Source: Gracilaria domingensis (lineage: Eukaryota > Rhodophyta > Florideophyceae > Gracilariales > Gracilariaceae). Taken from it: DNA of 64,000 nt. Below are positions 40,867 through 52,107 of the stretch, piece after piece. The stretch's first letter is position 1; each line of letters starts with the position of its first letter. The notes under the pieces are model-generated. The model was not told the DNA's origin. It did no database searches and saw only the letters and a list, made by a program, of their open reading frames with translations. The position numbers and the translations under genes are program-made. The stretch covers positions 45,102 through 109,101 of the forward strand of contig VCMS01000254.1 of the NCBI GenBank assembly GCA_022539475.1. The letters run 5' to 3'.

Positions 40867-42426
40867 TCATATGCTAATTGCGGATACATCTTCTGCATCG
40901 TGCGGTTCCAGTGTCGCAGAGCTTTGCTGGCGCTCGGTGACATCACTAGAAGACGGAAGCAACGATGCGGATACAACCTGTGCATCGTGCGATTTCAGTG
41001 TCGCAGAGCTTTGCTGGCGCTCGGTAACATCACTAGAAGACGGAAGCAATGATGCGGATACCCGTTCTGCATCGTGCGATTCCAACGTCACACAGTTGTG
41101 CTGGCGGTCGGTACCATCACTGGAAGACGGAAGCAACGACTGAGCGTCTGATTCAAATCCGTCACTCTCAAATGCACCCCAGCACAGCTGCGGAACGCTG
41201 TGCTCCTCTTCGGTCGGCAGTTGTTCCAGGCACTGTTGGCAACAGTGCTTCAAAGCAGCCCACTGAGCAAAATACTGCACAAACTTTTGTTTGACAGCGG
41301 TCTTCATGACCCATTTGGGGGTGAGCGCGGACTGTGAAGCATCCAAAACGGACAGCTCTCCTTGCCGAGCGGCAGGCTGCTCCGGCGATGGGGAGCAGGT
41401 GAGATCGATGAGCGTTGCAAGCTGCGAGGCAGACAGCGTCTGACATGCATGTGCGATGGACTTGAAGGCGGTGATGACGCGCAGTGCCAGTACGCCGATG
41501 GTCTGCGCCAGTTGAACGGCTTGCGTGGCGTGCTTCAACTCGTTCTCGCAATCGCGAATGTGGGCTGCGGTTTGCTGAATGTGTTGCTCGCATTCGGACA
41601 GCTGCTGCATAAGGCTCTTGTTCCGTTCGCGTTGACGGCGTTTGGCGGCCAGCACCTGCTCCTTTTCGCGTTGCGACTGGTGGTACTGGTCATTGACGTT
41701 GTGAATCATGCTGGACACGGGCTGGAACAGGTGCAGGTTGTACGCCGACTGCAGCGATTGATCGACGGAGGGCACGAACGAGATGAGGTTGCACAGCGTC
41801 TGGCGGCGCGACAGGCGCTGCTGCGACGCCTGCAGCTGCGAGTACTGCGCGGCGTACTGCGACAGCGACTGCAGCAGTTGGGCCTGTTGCTGCATGATAG
41901 ACACGTTCTGCACGCGCAGCGCCGACAGCGTCTCCTGCTTGGCGCGCAGGCTGTCGTTGAGCGCGCGCTGCGCGTCGTGCAGCGCGGTGGACAAGGCGGC
42001 GAGCCGCTCGGTGACGCGGTGCAGCACGGACACGCAGCGCATGACGTACGCGCCCAGCGTGAGCGCCATGCCGCCAAAGTGCCGGAGCGAGTCGTTCTGA
42101 AACGGCGCGGCCAGAATCATGCGCAGCGCCACCATCTGCTGCAGCAGCACCGAGCCGCAGGCGTCGTGCACGCGCGCCAGGCACTCGCGCACGTCGAGGT
42201 CGGCCACGTCCAGCAGCAGCCGCGAGAAGGCGGCCTGCACGGCGTCGAAGCGCGCCAGCGCCACCACGCGCCGCGAGAGCGCGCCGACGTGCGGCGCCAG
42301 CGCCGGCAGCGCGCGCGGCAGCGCGGCCAGATGGCGCCGCACCAGCGCCGACTGCGCGCGCGGCGCGCGGCTCAGCGAGTACGTCACGCCGTCCAGCTCC
42401 ACCGTCTCAGTAGTCTCGCCGTCCAT
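40867..42426 (-). CDS. Coiled-coil protein with C-terminal 29-residue repeats, unknown function
   Basis: The most credible start is ATG 42426 (MDGETTETVELDGVTYSL), giving 519 residues; the frame stays open further upstream only because the DNA is GC-rich and shows Arg/Ala noise. Residues ~1-160 are Ala/Leu-rich helices. Residues ~165-370 are a strong coiled coil (LQSLSQYAAQYSQLQASQQR, then a Gln/Glu/Lys/Arg-rich helix KQVLAAKRRQRER-like). The C-terminus has three 29-residue units of form SASLLPSSSDVTERQQSSAT + L-HDA. No catalytic motif or membrane segment. A BAR/sorting-nexin-like or vesicle role is possible but unsupported. The codon bias toward G/C at the 5' end contrasts with the 3' end. 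Confidence 0.65.
   Translation of the reverse strand: MDGETTETVELDGVTYSLSRAPRAQSALVRRHLAALPRALPALAPHVGALSRRVVALARFDAVQAAFSRLLLDVADLDVRECLARVHDACGSVLLQQMVALRMILAAPFQNDSLRHFGGMALTLGAYVMRCVSVLHRVTERLAALSTALHDAQRALNDSLRAKQETLSALRVQNVSIMQQQAQLLQSLSQYAAQYSQLQASQQRLSRRQTLCNLISFVPSVDQSLQSAYNLHLFQPVSSMIHNVNDQYHQSQREKEQVLAAKRRQRERNKSLMQQLSECEQHIQQTAAHIRDCENELKHATQAVQLAQTIGVLALRVITAFKSIAHACQTLSASQLATLIDLTCSPSPEQPAARQGELSVLDASQSALTPKWVMKTAVKQKFVQYFAQWAALKHCCQQCLEQLPTEEEHSVPQLCWGAFESDGFESDAQSLLPSSSDGTDRQHNCVTLESHDAERVSASLLPSSSDVTERQQSSATLKSHDAQVVSASLLPSSSDVTERQQSSATLEPHDAEDVSAISI
40894..41154 (-). repeat. Three 87-bp coding tandem repeats
   Basis: Units begin at 40894, 40981 and 41068 (plus-strand TGCATCGTGCG), exactly 87 bp apart, encoding the 29-residue SASLLPSSSDxTxRQ units at the C-terminus of the coiled-coil protein. 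Units 1 and 2 are nearly identical; the third (N-terminal) has diverged. Confidence 0.9.
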
Positions 42427-42884
42427 TTCTCGCGCGCGCGCGCGCGCGCCGCCGCTGCCGCCGCGCCGTGCGCCGCGGCACCTTGAAGAAAAGCGCGAGC
42501 CGCCACGCGCCGCCACGCGCCGCCACGCGCCGCCACGCGCCGCCACGCGGCGCACGTGGCGCACGTGTGGCGCGCCCGGCTTTAACGGTGACGTCAGGCG
42601 CGCGCGCGCGCCGCGCGGCTGGCGCGCGCCGCGCGCGTGGCGCCGCGGACGCAAAGTGATATGACGGCGCGCCGCTTTTCTCGCGCGCGCGCGGCAGCGG
42701 CCGGCGCGGTGCGTCTGCTCCGCACCCCCCGGCGCAACAAAGCGCCGCGGCGCGGGCCGCGCGCGCGTCAAAGGCTGCCGCGCGCGACGTCACCGCCGCG
42801 CGCGCGTCATGTCGCCGCCTGCGGCTCGTCGCGCCAACGCTCTGCCACCCGCGCGCACCGCCGCTCGCCGACGCCGCTGACACC
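42427..42884. promoter_or_regulatory. Divergent GC-rich promoter region
   Basis: 458 bp separates the start codons of two divergent genes. It holds about five tandem 10-bp units GCCACGCGCC (about 42496-42548), two CACGTG G-boxes (42553-42558, 42562-42567) and a palindromic TGACGTCA CRE/ATF site (42589-42596), plus a second GACGTCAC near 42785. These are binding sites of bZIP/bHLH factors in other eukaryotes; use here is inferred. Both flanking genes may be co-regulated from it. Confidence 0.6.
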
Positions 42885-44354
42885 ATGGTGGGCGTGGGCG
42901 TCCTCAACGCGCTCGTCAACGTCGCCGTGCTCGTCATCGTCGCGCTCATCGACCGCGCCGTCGAGCTCATCCTGCGCAACCTCGCGTCCAATCGCCTGGC
43001 GTCGCATCACCGCGCGCCCCTGGTTCACGACAGTGACACCTGGCTGCCGTATCTGCCGCGCTCCATCATCAAGTACCATCGCCACCCCGCCATTCTGCTC
43101 GTCGTCATCTTCACCATTCTGCTGGTTCCCGCCGAGCTTGTCACCGAGCTCGGCATTGACGTGTCGTCTACGTGCCGCGCGCACAAGGAGACGGGCCCCG
43201 TCATCGCCGACGGCGATGCCACCGACAACTACACCACCGTCGAGCTGGGCGGCATGGCCTTCTTTCTGCAGAGCACCAACTTCTCTGACGGTCCGTTCTC
43301 GCGCGTGCTAGCTGGCATTCCCAGGACCATCACGGGCGCCGAGTGCATCTCGTGCCTCAAGAACAAGCCCTCCATCATCAGCGACTGCTCCGTGTCCCTG
43401 CAACGCCTCTTCGACCCGGGCGAGCTCAACGTTTCTCTGCAAACCACCTCCGGGCCCTTCAAGACCATAACAGCCTCCTTTGACGAGAATCGCCCCGGCG
43501 GCTTTTCCTACAACCAAAAGGGCGACATCACGCGCAACGGAGAGCATTGGGCCGCTGTCATGTTCCACCCCAAGCCAAACACACTCAAGGATGTTCTGTA
43601 TCTCGAATACACCGATCAGGACCACATTGATGATCTGTTCAACAAAGCCGTCAAAGCGAAACCTCACATTGTGTCTGCCCCAACGCGCTCAAATGTTCGC
43701 ATGTATTCCATATCATGCCCCACCAACAAGATTAGTCCGGCACGCTTTATCAATGCGCTCATGGTCTTTCGAACCATTCAGTTGGAGAATCCGGTTCGAC
43801 CCGCGCCTTATCAAATCGAAAACGACAGATTCCTCGAAATCACCCCGGAAACCGTGTATCTTTCCGTCCTCACCTTGAAGATCGTGGATGATGAACATGA
43901 CCAGGGAGATTTTTATCGATATACAACCTGTGGAAAGTATAATCTGATATTTCTGGTTCCGTTATGCATATGCGTATCTGTCATTCTTCTACTTGGTATA
44001 ATGTCCTTGTACTTCCGATCAAATCGCACTATACGCAGCAATATACCGTACAGTTCGCGCACCTGGCTGTCTCATGTCAAGAGACGACGAAAGATACCAG
44101 TCTCCAACTCCGTTGCGAGGCAGCCGGATATGTCGATTGATTCTACTACTAATGAAATGATCCTTGTCGAAGAGGGCAGAGGACTGTTCTCCCCGCCGAC
44201 TGTGGTGCTTCAATCTGCCGCCACCACTATGGAAAGCTTTGAACAAGAGCTGCCTTCTCAAGACCATATATCCGCCGATTTTCATCCTCATGATACGTAT
44301 GATGAATCATCTTATTACTTACCATCAGACGCTGATTTGTTCCCACCTCGATAA
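42885..44354 (+). CDS. Three-TM membrane protein with Cys-rich ectodomain, family copy A
   Basis: 489 residues from ATG 42885 (ACACCATGG). TM1 is VLNALVNVAVLVIVALI (~6-24), followed by RAVELILRNLASNRL and the motif HDSDTWLPYLPRSIIKYHRH (~48-67), TM2 (AILLVVIFTILLVPAELV), an ectodomain of ~270 residues with spaced Cys (STC, ECISC, SDC, SCP, TCGKY), N-glycosylation sites (NYTT, NFSD, NVSL), and TM3 (LIFLVPLCICVSVILLLGI, ~355-375). A cytosolic tail with IPYSSRTW and an acidic Ser-rich end follows. A diverged paralog lies at 47970-49488 with the same order. I do not recognise the family; a receptor or adhesion role is only a guess. Intact, no intron. Confidence 0.85.
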   Translation: MVGVGVLNALVNVAVLVIVALIDRAVELILRNLASNRLASHHRAPLVHDSDTWLPYLPRSIIKYHRHPAILLVVIFTILLVPAELVTELGIDVSSTCRAHKETGPVIADGDATDNYTTVELGGMAFFLQSTNFSDGPFSRVLAGIPRTITGAECISCLKNKPSIISDCSVSLQRLFDPGELNVSLQTTSGPFKTITASFDENRPGGFSYNQKGDITRNGEHWAAVMFHPKPNTLKDVLYLEYTDQDHIDDLFNKAVKAKPHIVSAPTRSNVRMYSISCPTNKISPARFINALMVFRTIQLENPVRPAPYQIENDRFLEITPETVYLSVLTLKIVDDEHDQGDFYRYTTCGKYNLIFLVPLCICVSVILLLGIMSLYFRSNRTIRSNIPYSSRTWLSHVKRRRKIPVSNSVARQPDMSIDSTTNEMILVEEGRGLFSPPTVVLQSAATTMESFEQELPSQDHISADFHPHDTYDESSYYLPSDADLFPPR

Positions 44355-47300
44355 GCTTGTGATGCAAGCATTACCGTGTATACATACAGATCTACATAAT
44401 TATTCGGACTCGTTGGGAGCGCGATTGTCCATGCAAAGCTACTGGGTTTTTTTTCTAACAAGATCATGTAAATTTTCTGCACATACAACACTCACATCAC
44501 ATGTCACAACACTCTCCACTGCTTGACCATCTCATCACCAGATGATCTGGATAGAGTACGGGCTTAACTTTGTGTAAACTCGCCAACCCTTCTAAGGTTT
44601 AAAGATAGGTTTAAAGAGCGAAGCTAACTTTTGAACCTTCACGTGACAAAGGTGCATCTATCTCAGTTTTTGCAAGTTCAAGCAACACGTTTTTCCTCTC
44701 CACCTTAGGCCTTGCAGTTACTGGTCCGGTTAGTATTGATTGAAAGTCATCGTTGTTGTTGCATGTCTCGTGTCAACTAGTACTTTGGTCACAGTGCAAA
44801 AGACAACTTTGCAGTACACGACTATATACTCGGTTAGCCTATAAGCTGCTTCCGCGCTCATTCACAAGAGTGCTTATCATTCGTGCTATGGGACATAAAT
44901 GCTGGAGGCGTGTTGAAGTTCTCCTCAATAAAAATCTTGTGCGCAATTGACGTGGATTTGTCTCCAAATCATTTAGCATCATGATTTTGTTAGATTATCC
45001 CCTGTGGGCGAACCACACTGAGCCCTAAAGATCTACCACGGTACCTCGTTTCAGCCACGCGCAGAACCTCATCCCCGAAGCCGTGCAGGCAGTGCCTGAG
45101 AAGCATGAAACACGTTCTCACGCTATGCTTGCGTGATATATACAGGTGTATGTGTACCGTGGCTTCCCCAGCACCCGGGAGAGAACTTGTACTTGAACAA
45201 AGATGCTAACTGTGAACATATATTTGGCTGTCAACAGGCCAGCTGTGTTGGACCCTTGTCATACGTCTTTCTGTGTCCAGGGCGAATCTAGAGGCTGACA
45301 TGATTCATGACGAAGAAAGAGAGATTCTGATTTCGGGATCGTTGTACTTGGAATAGCTTTCGGAACTGTGGTACAAATTTTTGTACAGTCACGGCAGCAC
45401 TTCTCCCGCAAACTATTAGGTACACTCCTTTTACAATTAAATGAAATGGCAGATGAACCACATCGGCTGTTACATTTTGCTCTTTGGGCGTATCCGAGAA
45501 CATTTCTGTGGAGCACGTAGGAAAAACGTCTTTCTGCATGTCATGCATATGATCTTTCGGTAGCAGAAGGCGGAGCGATGCGCACCAAGATGTCATGGGC
45601 TGCCAACTTGCCAGGTTTCGAGATATATCTTTAGACCTGGACCAAAAAGAAAAGACGTCCCATGTATTCTTATAGTCTCTTTTTAACTTTGAAACCGGTA
45701 AGGATACTCTTTTAATTTCTTGTACGCGCGGGTTTGCGGAAGACAACGCATGATCACGCACTCTTCGGATTATCCTTTGGGTAGAGCTCCTTGTCTGTGA
45801 TATATAGTCTGATAAGTTGATAGCCCTTGAGCCAGCGGTCACGTGGTACCGTGGTACATACGTACATACCAGTTGACCTTTATCTGTATTTCTACATCCA
45901 TTTTGACAATAGTTTCTTCGGCAAGCTTCGGTAGCCCGGACGCAAATCCTCCTCTCAGGGGGATCAGGCGTGACAAGAGGTAAGGGGTGAGGGAAGAAAG
46001 AAGGCTAACCTTGGCTCTGTTCGAGTCGATGCGTTTTTCTTTAGGGACGCTATGACGCCAAGTGCTAGCCTACCTTCGAAACGGCGTGCTAATGGCTCAA
46101 GCGTTGATTGGACGACGAACACTAAACACTTTTCAACTCCCAATGGCCGTTAGGAGGAAACTTTATGAACAGCGGCTGTCTAACAGCCTTTTGGATGGCG
46201 CAGTTCCCAAGACAATACTTTCTAATGTATTGCATTGTCTTCCCGGGTTCAGTACACGTTTCGAAGTTTGCCGGTTGACATACCTTCGGTATGTATTGAA
46301 CTCGACGAGGACCAAAGGAACTTCAAAGTATTCATTTCTAATGATGATTCATGATGAGACAAGCAAGAAGGCAATCCGACCATGTAGCTCCTGACGTTGC
46401 CAAACTGATAAACAATTCTTTAGCTCATCCCCCGACAGATATACACCGCTCGTTCAAACCCAATCGGTTATTCTCTCAAGAAACCTAAGCTCACAACTTA
46501 CAGTCTGTTTTGTTGTTCACCAGGCGCCTCCTGATACCCGTAAGATTCGACCGTACATCCGGCCGGATGTTAAAATTGCTTTGTGCAACTTCCTACTCAC
46601 ATGTGACAAAAATGTTTGGAAGCAGAACATGGGTGCATTGTGTACAACAAAGCGTCCACTTTGTGTCAATACGAAACCTCACGTAGTGTCAACAAGGCTG
46701 AAGCAACAAGAATAGTGGAAAGGCATGCAATGAAATCAAAGATTAAAGGCTAAAACAGCGAAATATTCGGCTGCAGCTGCAAACTCTCTCAAGAACAGAA
46801 CTACCGCAGCCATGATTCTAGCAACAAGCATGGGGATGTCACAACTGACAAGGTTATCCTTAAGATATTCGTCGACTTGCATTCGAAAGAGGGGCGACAG
46901 ATACCAAGAAGTCAGGGTTATCCATAATTGCCCTCTCGATGAAGATTCCAGTTAAGGTTAGCTTGATGGCTTTCTTCGAGCAGAGTTTCAGATGTGATGC
47001 ACTTCCTGGTGAAACAAGGTAGTCATTGTATGATTCATTCGAGCGTTATATCTCATGCAATTGAGCGTAGTTGTAGCCTCTTGTTCACTCCCGTGACTCA
47101 ATAACGAGATAGGATTAGTTCATTGCAAAAATAGTTCATTGCAAAACGCTGTATCGCGCTGAACTGTGTCCATGACGTGTGGGATGGCGCACTATTAATC
47201 TATTAGAACGAGGGCAGCACCAAGTTTGAAGGAATACGAGTAGCTGTGCTACCAGTGTGACACTGGCAGCTCAGCTCACCCTCGTATCTGCTCTTGCTTG

Positions 47301-47969
47301 TCTGAACAGTTTAGCAGTGTAAACAACGATCAGGACTGATTCCGCTGCATAAATAGTGTAGAATCCCTTGTCAATCACACTTGTGGACCAAATGGAAGAT
47401 CGTCAGCCTTAGACAAGTATGCCCAGCACAGCACTTGAATTGCTCTACGGCAAGAATCTACCTGAGTCAAAAAAGCATTCTGTGAGGAAGCAGCGTACGT
47501 GGACATGAAATCTTACCCTCAAAGAGTTCTGCGTTACTGTCGAAATGAACGTTAGAGCGTCTTGTTCACAACACATGCTATGAATGTGGTGCAACACCCA
47601 TCGGATGAAGGTCAAGCCGGGTCTACCGTGGAAACTGCACTTGATAACTCGCCACTCCGCTGTCACGCAAGCGCAGTCGCGGAGACCTCATGTTCGAAAC
47701 GCAGCATATAGCCTCTGATTGGCGTCTGCCGCGCACGCGCTCCACGTCATAAATGCTTGGGACGAAACCTCCGGGTATACATGTCACGAGGCGTTAGCTC
47801 AAGCTGTAGCCTTCTACCTTGTTTGTCGAATACTCCTCGACATGTGCTGCTCATGAAATACAACGTGCGTTCTCCGGCGTTCTTCTTCGTTCCATTCTCA
47901 ACATCTTCACTTTGGGGTTATTCTTCCGCCCACACAGCCATTTGTTTGTTCTCAGCACTTCCCTAATCA
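44355..47969. other. 3.6-kb intergenic gap between the two paralogs
   Basis: No convincing gene. A minus-strand frame at 45288-45842 (184 codons) has no recognisable motif and could be chance. A plus-strand stretch at 46062-46500 gives broken TE-like translations in three frames. The rest has many stops in all frames. No tandem repeats or hairpins of note were seen. Confidence 0.45.
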
Positions 47970-49488
47970 ATGGTTACCGTTGGTGTTCTCGCGGCCCTCA
48001 TCAACATAATCGTGTTGTTCGTCGTTGCGATTGCTGATCGAGCCATTGAGCTTATCGTCCGAAACTTTGCTACTTCTCGTCTCATCAACCATCGCAGAGC
48101 GCCCGTAGTTCATGACAGCGACACATGGCTACCGTTTCTTCCCCGTTCGGTGATTAAGTACCATAGACATCCAGGTATGTTATAAATTGTCCCTCCTTCC
48201 CGTCATTTAACTTAAATTCCTTCCGCTAACTTCTATCTCACTTGCTTCTTAACCCACAGCTATTCTCTGCACAGTGCTGTGCACCATTCTTCTCGTCACC
48301 GCCGAACTGGTCTCTGAACTAGGAGTGGACGTGTCAAAGACATGCAAACCTGCAGCTGAGAGCGGCAGGGTCATAGCTCCAGGCGGTATCACCAACTCTT
48401 TCACAGACATTGAGCTCAGTGGTACCTGCTTTTTGCTCCAAGGCCTCGCATTCGACGAAGGTGAGCTCAAACGAGTGCGTGCCGGTATTCCTCGTCGTTT
48501 GGACGGGCGAGAGTGTTTCAAATGCATAGATGCGCGAAGCCCTGATATCGTTAGCGACTGCAAAGTACGCGACCTGGAAGGCTATGAGCCGGGAGAGCTA
48601 AATATTTCCATCACCACAACTCAAGGAACGTTCAAGACAATCACCTCTTCTTTCCAAGAAACAAATGGTAATCAAACTTTGTTCGAGGGCTACGGTGACT
48701 TGACATTTAACGGACACGAGATTTCCACGTTTCTTTTCCACAAACACTTGGACAACAAGCTTTGGTACTTCGAGTACAACCACCAAGATCATCTCAATAT
48801 CATGAAAGGATTGGCTCCGAACCAGATAGGAACGCCCGTCACCGAGCCTACAAAAGGCCTGGTACATCTAAGCGAAATCGCCTGCACAACAAACGTTTTG
48901 GACATCGGCAATTTCTCTGAAGTGATCAGAATGTACCGAACCGTCCAGCTTGAAAATCCTATTACTCCTGCACATCTGGATCCTCAAACACACAAATTTG
49001 ACCCCATTACCCCGGCGGCAATTTATCGAGCTGTACTAGCCGCCAAGATTATCGACGACGTGCATGAGGATGATGGTGTATTCTACAGATATACTTCGTG
49101 CGGAAAGTACAATTGGAGCTTCTTGTTTCCGATGATCATCTGCTTAGCGATACTTCTCATGCTCGGCATCGCCTCTCATATTTTTCGACCCAGTCGGTTG
49201 TCGTCATTCCATATACCATTCAATTCACGTTCTTGGTACCATCACGCACGCAATCGAGAAGATATGTCTTCCCCATATCAAGAAGAAAGGAAAAGAAAGA
49301 GCGGGTATTTTGGAAACATCTTTGATGAGCTGAAACTCGTAGACGACGATGAAGATACACTGCCAAATGGACGCCTCATTCTGTCTACGAGAGATGATCA
49401 CGTGGCTCGTGAACCTTCACGTTTCATAGGTACGGGTCACATGGATTCCTCAGCGTTTTCAGTTGAGGCACTTCAAAGAAATCCATGA
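47970..49488 (+). CDS. Three-TM membrane protein, paralog B, two exons
   Basis: Exon 1 (47970-48174) and exon 2 (48260-49488) join in frame across an 85-nt GT-AG intron to give a protein colinear with copy A: TM1 (LAALINIIVLFVVAIA), HDSDTWLPFLPRSVIKYHRH, then AIL and TM2 (CTILLVTAELVSELGVDV), the ectodomain with Cys at matching places (KTC, ECFKC, SDC, ACTT, SCGKY), TM3 (FLFPMIICLAILLMLGIAS), IPFNSRSW and a shorter acidic tail. The intron cuts right before the Ala of HRHP-AIL, a position uninterrupted in copy A. Nucleotide divergence is high, so the duplication is old. Function unknown. Spliced length about 477 residues. Confidence 0.87.
48175..48259 (+). other. 85-nt spliceosomal intron
   Basis: GTATGT at 48175, CTAAC branch-like motif at 48226-48230, pyrimidine-rich tract and CACAG ending at 48259. 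Removal restores codon GCT (Ala) and colinearity with the intronless paralog at 42885. It gives a template for intron signals in this genome. Confidence 0.92.
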
Positions 49489-50043
49489 TTCAGAAAGGGA
49501 TTTCGATTGTGACAAGCCTTTGCGCAAAACGCCGTTTTTGGAGCCCTGTCTTCCTGCACATATAAAGCCCAAAATAGCCGTGTTTAAATAAGCAAATATC
49601 CCGTCTTGTTTCGAAAACACTGTTTAATTACGCATACGGGGGTACACAAAACCTTAGAAACCGGGCTTGTTCCCTTACAGTAGAGGAAATAAACGAGCGG
49701 CCGACACACGATTAACTAAAGTCTTCGCTTAGTACCCTGTCTGATTTCAATATCCGGATCGGCGTTCTTGTCTCTGCCTTGAGGCCGCACCTTGTCTCAC
49801 AATGTCGACCAAAGCCTCAACGAACACAGTGGCGTCAAAGACCGCATGCGATGCGAACCAAGTGGAAACGGATGTAAACGTTCGTCCCACAATTTTATGA
49901 CCACCAACCATTCTAACAGCGCCTGAACGAACCAATCACGTCCAAACACAGTTTCAACGATTTGAACTGTTCCACAGCCATCAATATTACCACAATCTCC
50001 TTCAGTGGTCCCATCGTTGGACACTGCTCGTTTTACCACCGCA
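49489..50043. other. Intergenic / 3' flank of Crypton
   Basis: The first 250 bp has a TATAAAG and A+T-rich sequence and no gene. From 49747 to 50043 minus-strand frames give mildly protein-like translations that may be a frameshifted tail of the tyrosine-recombinase element, but they lack known motifs. Confidence 0.4.
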
Positions 50044-52057
50044 TCACGTGATACAGATCAATCTGAACCCGGTGGATTGAGTAGCCGATAAAATACTCGC
50101 CTTTTCAGAGATTTTTCTTGTAATCTGACCAGACATATTCTGAATAGCGTAGAAAGCTTCGTTTCCTCTTCGCCGCTTCTCTCGATGCTTTCCAAGACAC
50201 CCACTCTCTGGCTCCAAGACTTTGACGGCGTCGTTTTCCTTATCAGTAGTCCTTTTTTGTCCGACCCCACCAGTCTCTTTACCCGATTTACAGCTTACCG
50301 CTCGAAGAAACACAGTCTCCCCATAAATCGCAGCCTGCTGTTGTTGACCAACAGATCCACGTAGATTGTGATACGACGATAGTGAGCGGAAATCTCGGTG
50401 CCTACTGCGAAGAGCCACACTAGAGTCATCAAAACCTGCAGCCTTCAACTGACTTATGACTGTTGCTCGAAAACCGTGCATGGTCATGCGGTCAAACACT
50501 ACTTCACCTCTGATACCTAGAACTGCACAAGGCTCAGTTAGGTATGTCCCTATGGTGTTCTTTCCAAGATTTCCGTTCTTGAAAAAACTCTCTCGACGAC
50601 TTGCTCGATAGTTCACTGCAGCCAGAAAATTGTCATCAGGACCTCGAAACTTCCCAACAATGCCTACATACTCTTCAATATCCTTAAAAGGATTGACCGC
50701 TCCATTGTAAAAGAACATATCAAACACCAGAATCTCGTTCGCTGTTGCATTAACCATAGCTAGTCCGCCACTACGCGTTTTAGAAGCTCCATTACGATCA
50801 CCAATCTGTGGTACAATTCGCCAGGCTTTGACTCCATCCTTTACAGTTTGCGTCACATCCTTCATACGAAGACTCCACAACTCAGTTCTTCGAAACGCTG
50901 TCATTAATACCAGGTCAAGAAGAAGGCGGGCCATAAACCCACGCGGTGTATCTTTCGACAGAAGTTCTGAGCGATAAAGCGTTGCAACATCCTCGCTGGA
51001 AAGTTTGTTGTGATTTCTTCGGATGGCTCCAGCCGCTTGACGTTGACGGATTTTGTTGTCGAGAGCGGCAATTACTCCAGTTTTCTTGTCGCCAAATCAC
51101 TTTGCCCGAGAATAGATTCAGATCGTAACCCCACTCTGCGCAGAACGCTCGTTGAATCTGAGCGACGTAGGTCTTAAGCGTACCAGGGGCTAGTTCCTCT
51201 CCAGTGCGCTGATTTCGATTGTGCGCTAGGAACTCAATAACAGCGGTGTTAATCATCTGAAGCTGCCATTCCTCCCAGTCACAAAACCCAGAGTTCAAGG
51301 GGATATTGTTCTTATCCTTGAACAAATCAAACCTTGTCAATGGAACAATCTGTTCCTCTAAGCTTTTGCGGCGGTGTTGGCATGTGTTTGGGTCATCTAG
51401 CTCAGCCAGTAACGGTTCGCGTAGGACACCATAATGTTTGGCATAGAAGCTGCAGAATACTGAAAGAGCTGATTTTGTAGATCGCAAGGTGTTGGTAGGA
51501 ATATGTTGGCCGAGTAGTTGCTGTCCTTCTCTTGAGAGATTGGGATTGCAGTTCGTAGTGTACCGAGAGGAAGAAGACGGTTCGCTGATCGTTACGACAT
51601 GTTGATTGGATGCGTACTCTGTCGCGAATGTAGTTACAACACCCAGGTTGCCAACCTCTTGTTCCTGCTCATTGCAAACAGTATGCGCTGCAGGTAGAGA
51701 AGCAGAATCGTTACTTGCCCTATAAAGTTGAACAAGAGGAACTATACAGTCTTCCTCAATCGCTGCATTTTGGGCACTTGGGGGAGGTGTGGCAGAAACG
51801 GCGTCGCCAGATGTATGCGAGCGTGTTGGCGACTCCCTGTGGTGTAACACGGATGCCTCAGGTGGTGATGGTGTTGACGGAATGATGCGATTGACAAACG
51901 ATGGTGTTGGCCCTGCAAATGCATGGGAGAGGGTCGCTAATGGATCGTCAGGAAGCAAAGATGGGAAGGCGGTGTCATGATGTCCATACAGATTACGTAT
52001 AATGCATTCACAAGAGCCATTGCACTCGCACGACGAAGGTGGAATGTTTCCTTCCAT
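50044..52057 (-). mobile_element. Crypton-type DNA transposon: tyrosine recombinase in two frames
   Basis: Cryptons are eukaryotic DNA transposons moved by a tyrosine recombinase without RT or RNase H. The first frame (52057 to ~51100) carries a low-complexity N-terminus and a SAM-like core-binding domain (TLRSTKSALSVFCSFYAKHY, TLKTYVAQIQRAFCAEWGYD). The second frame, +1 relative to the first, starts near 51095 with GDKKTGVIAALDNKIRQRQA and runs through LLSKDTPRGFMARLLLDLVL, the first Arg motif TAFRRTELWSL, then MHGFRATVISQL (His-x-x-Arg) and RSRHRDFRSLSSYHNLRG, holding the second His/Arg and the nucleophile Tyr, to a stop at 50044. The catalytic set appears complete. The only visible break is one extra base at GTGATTTGGCGAC. 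No reverse transcriptase is near, which argues against a DIRS element. Confidence 0.75.
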
Positions 52058-52107
52058 CGCTGCCTTGCGGTTGATTGGTAGCGAGATTCCAACAGTGCGA
52101 TAAGCAC

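Noticed and set aside
42427-42771. N-terminal extension of the coiled-coil protein to 634 residues
   Set aside because: The extra residues are Arg/Ala noise from GC-rich promoter repeats; ATG 42426 starts the plausible protein.
45288-45842. 184-codon gene on the minus strand
   Set aside because: No motif or coherent composition, no homology-like texture, and the region is otherwise non-coding; chance is likely.
50044-52057. DIRS-type retrotransposon
   Set aside because: DIRS elements also encode reverse transcriptase and RNase H; none is adjacent or in register with the recombinase.
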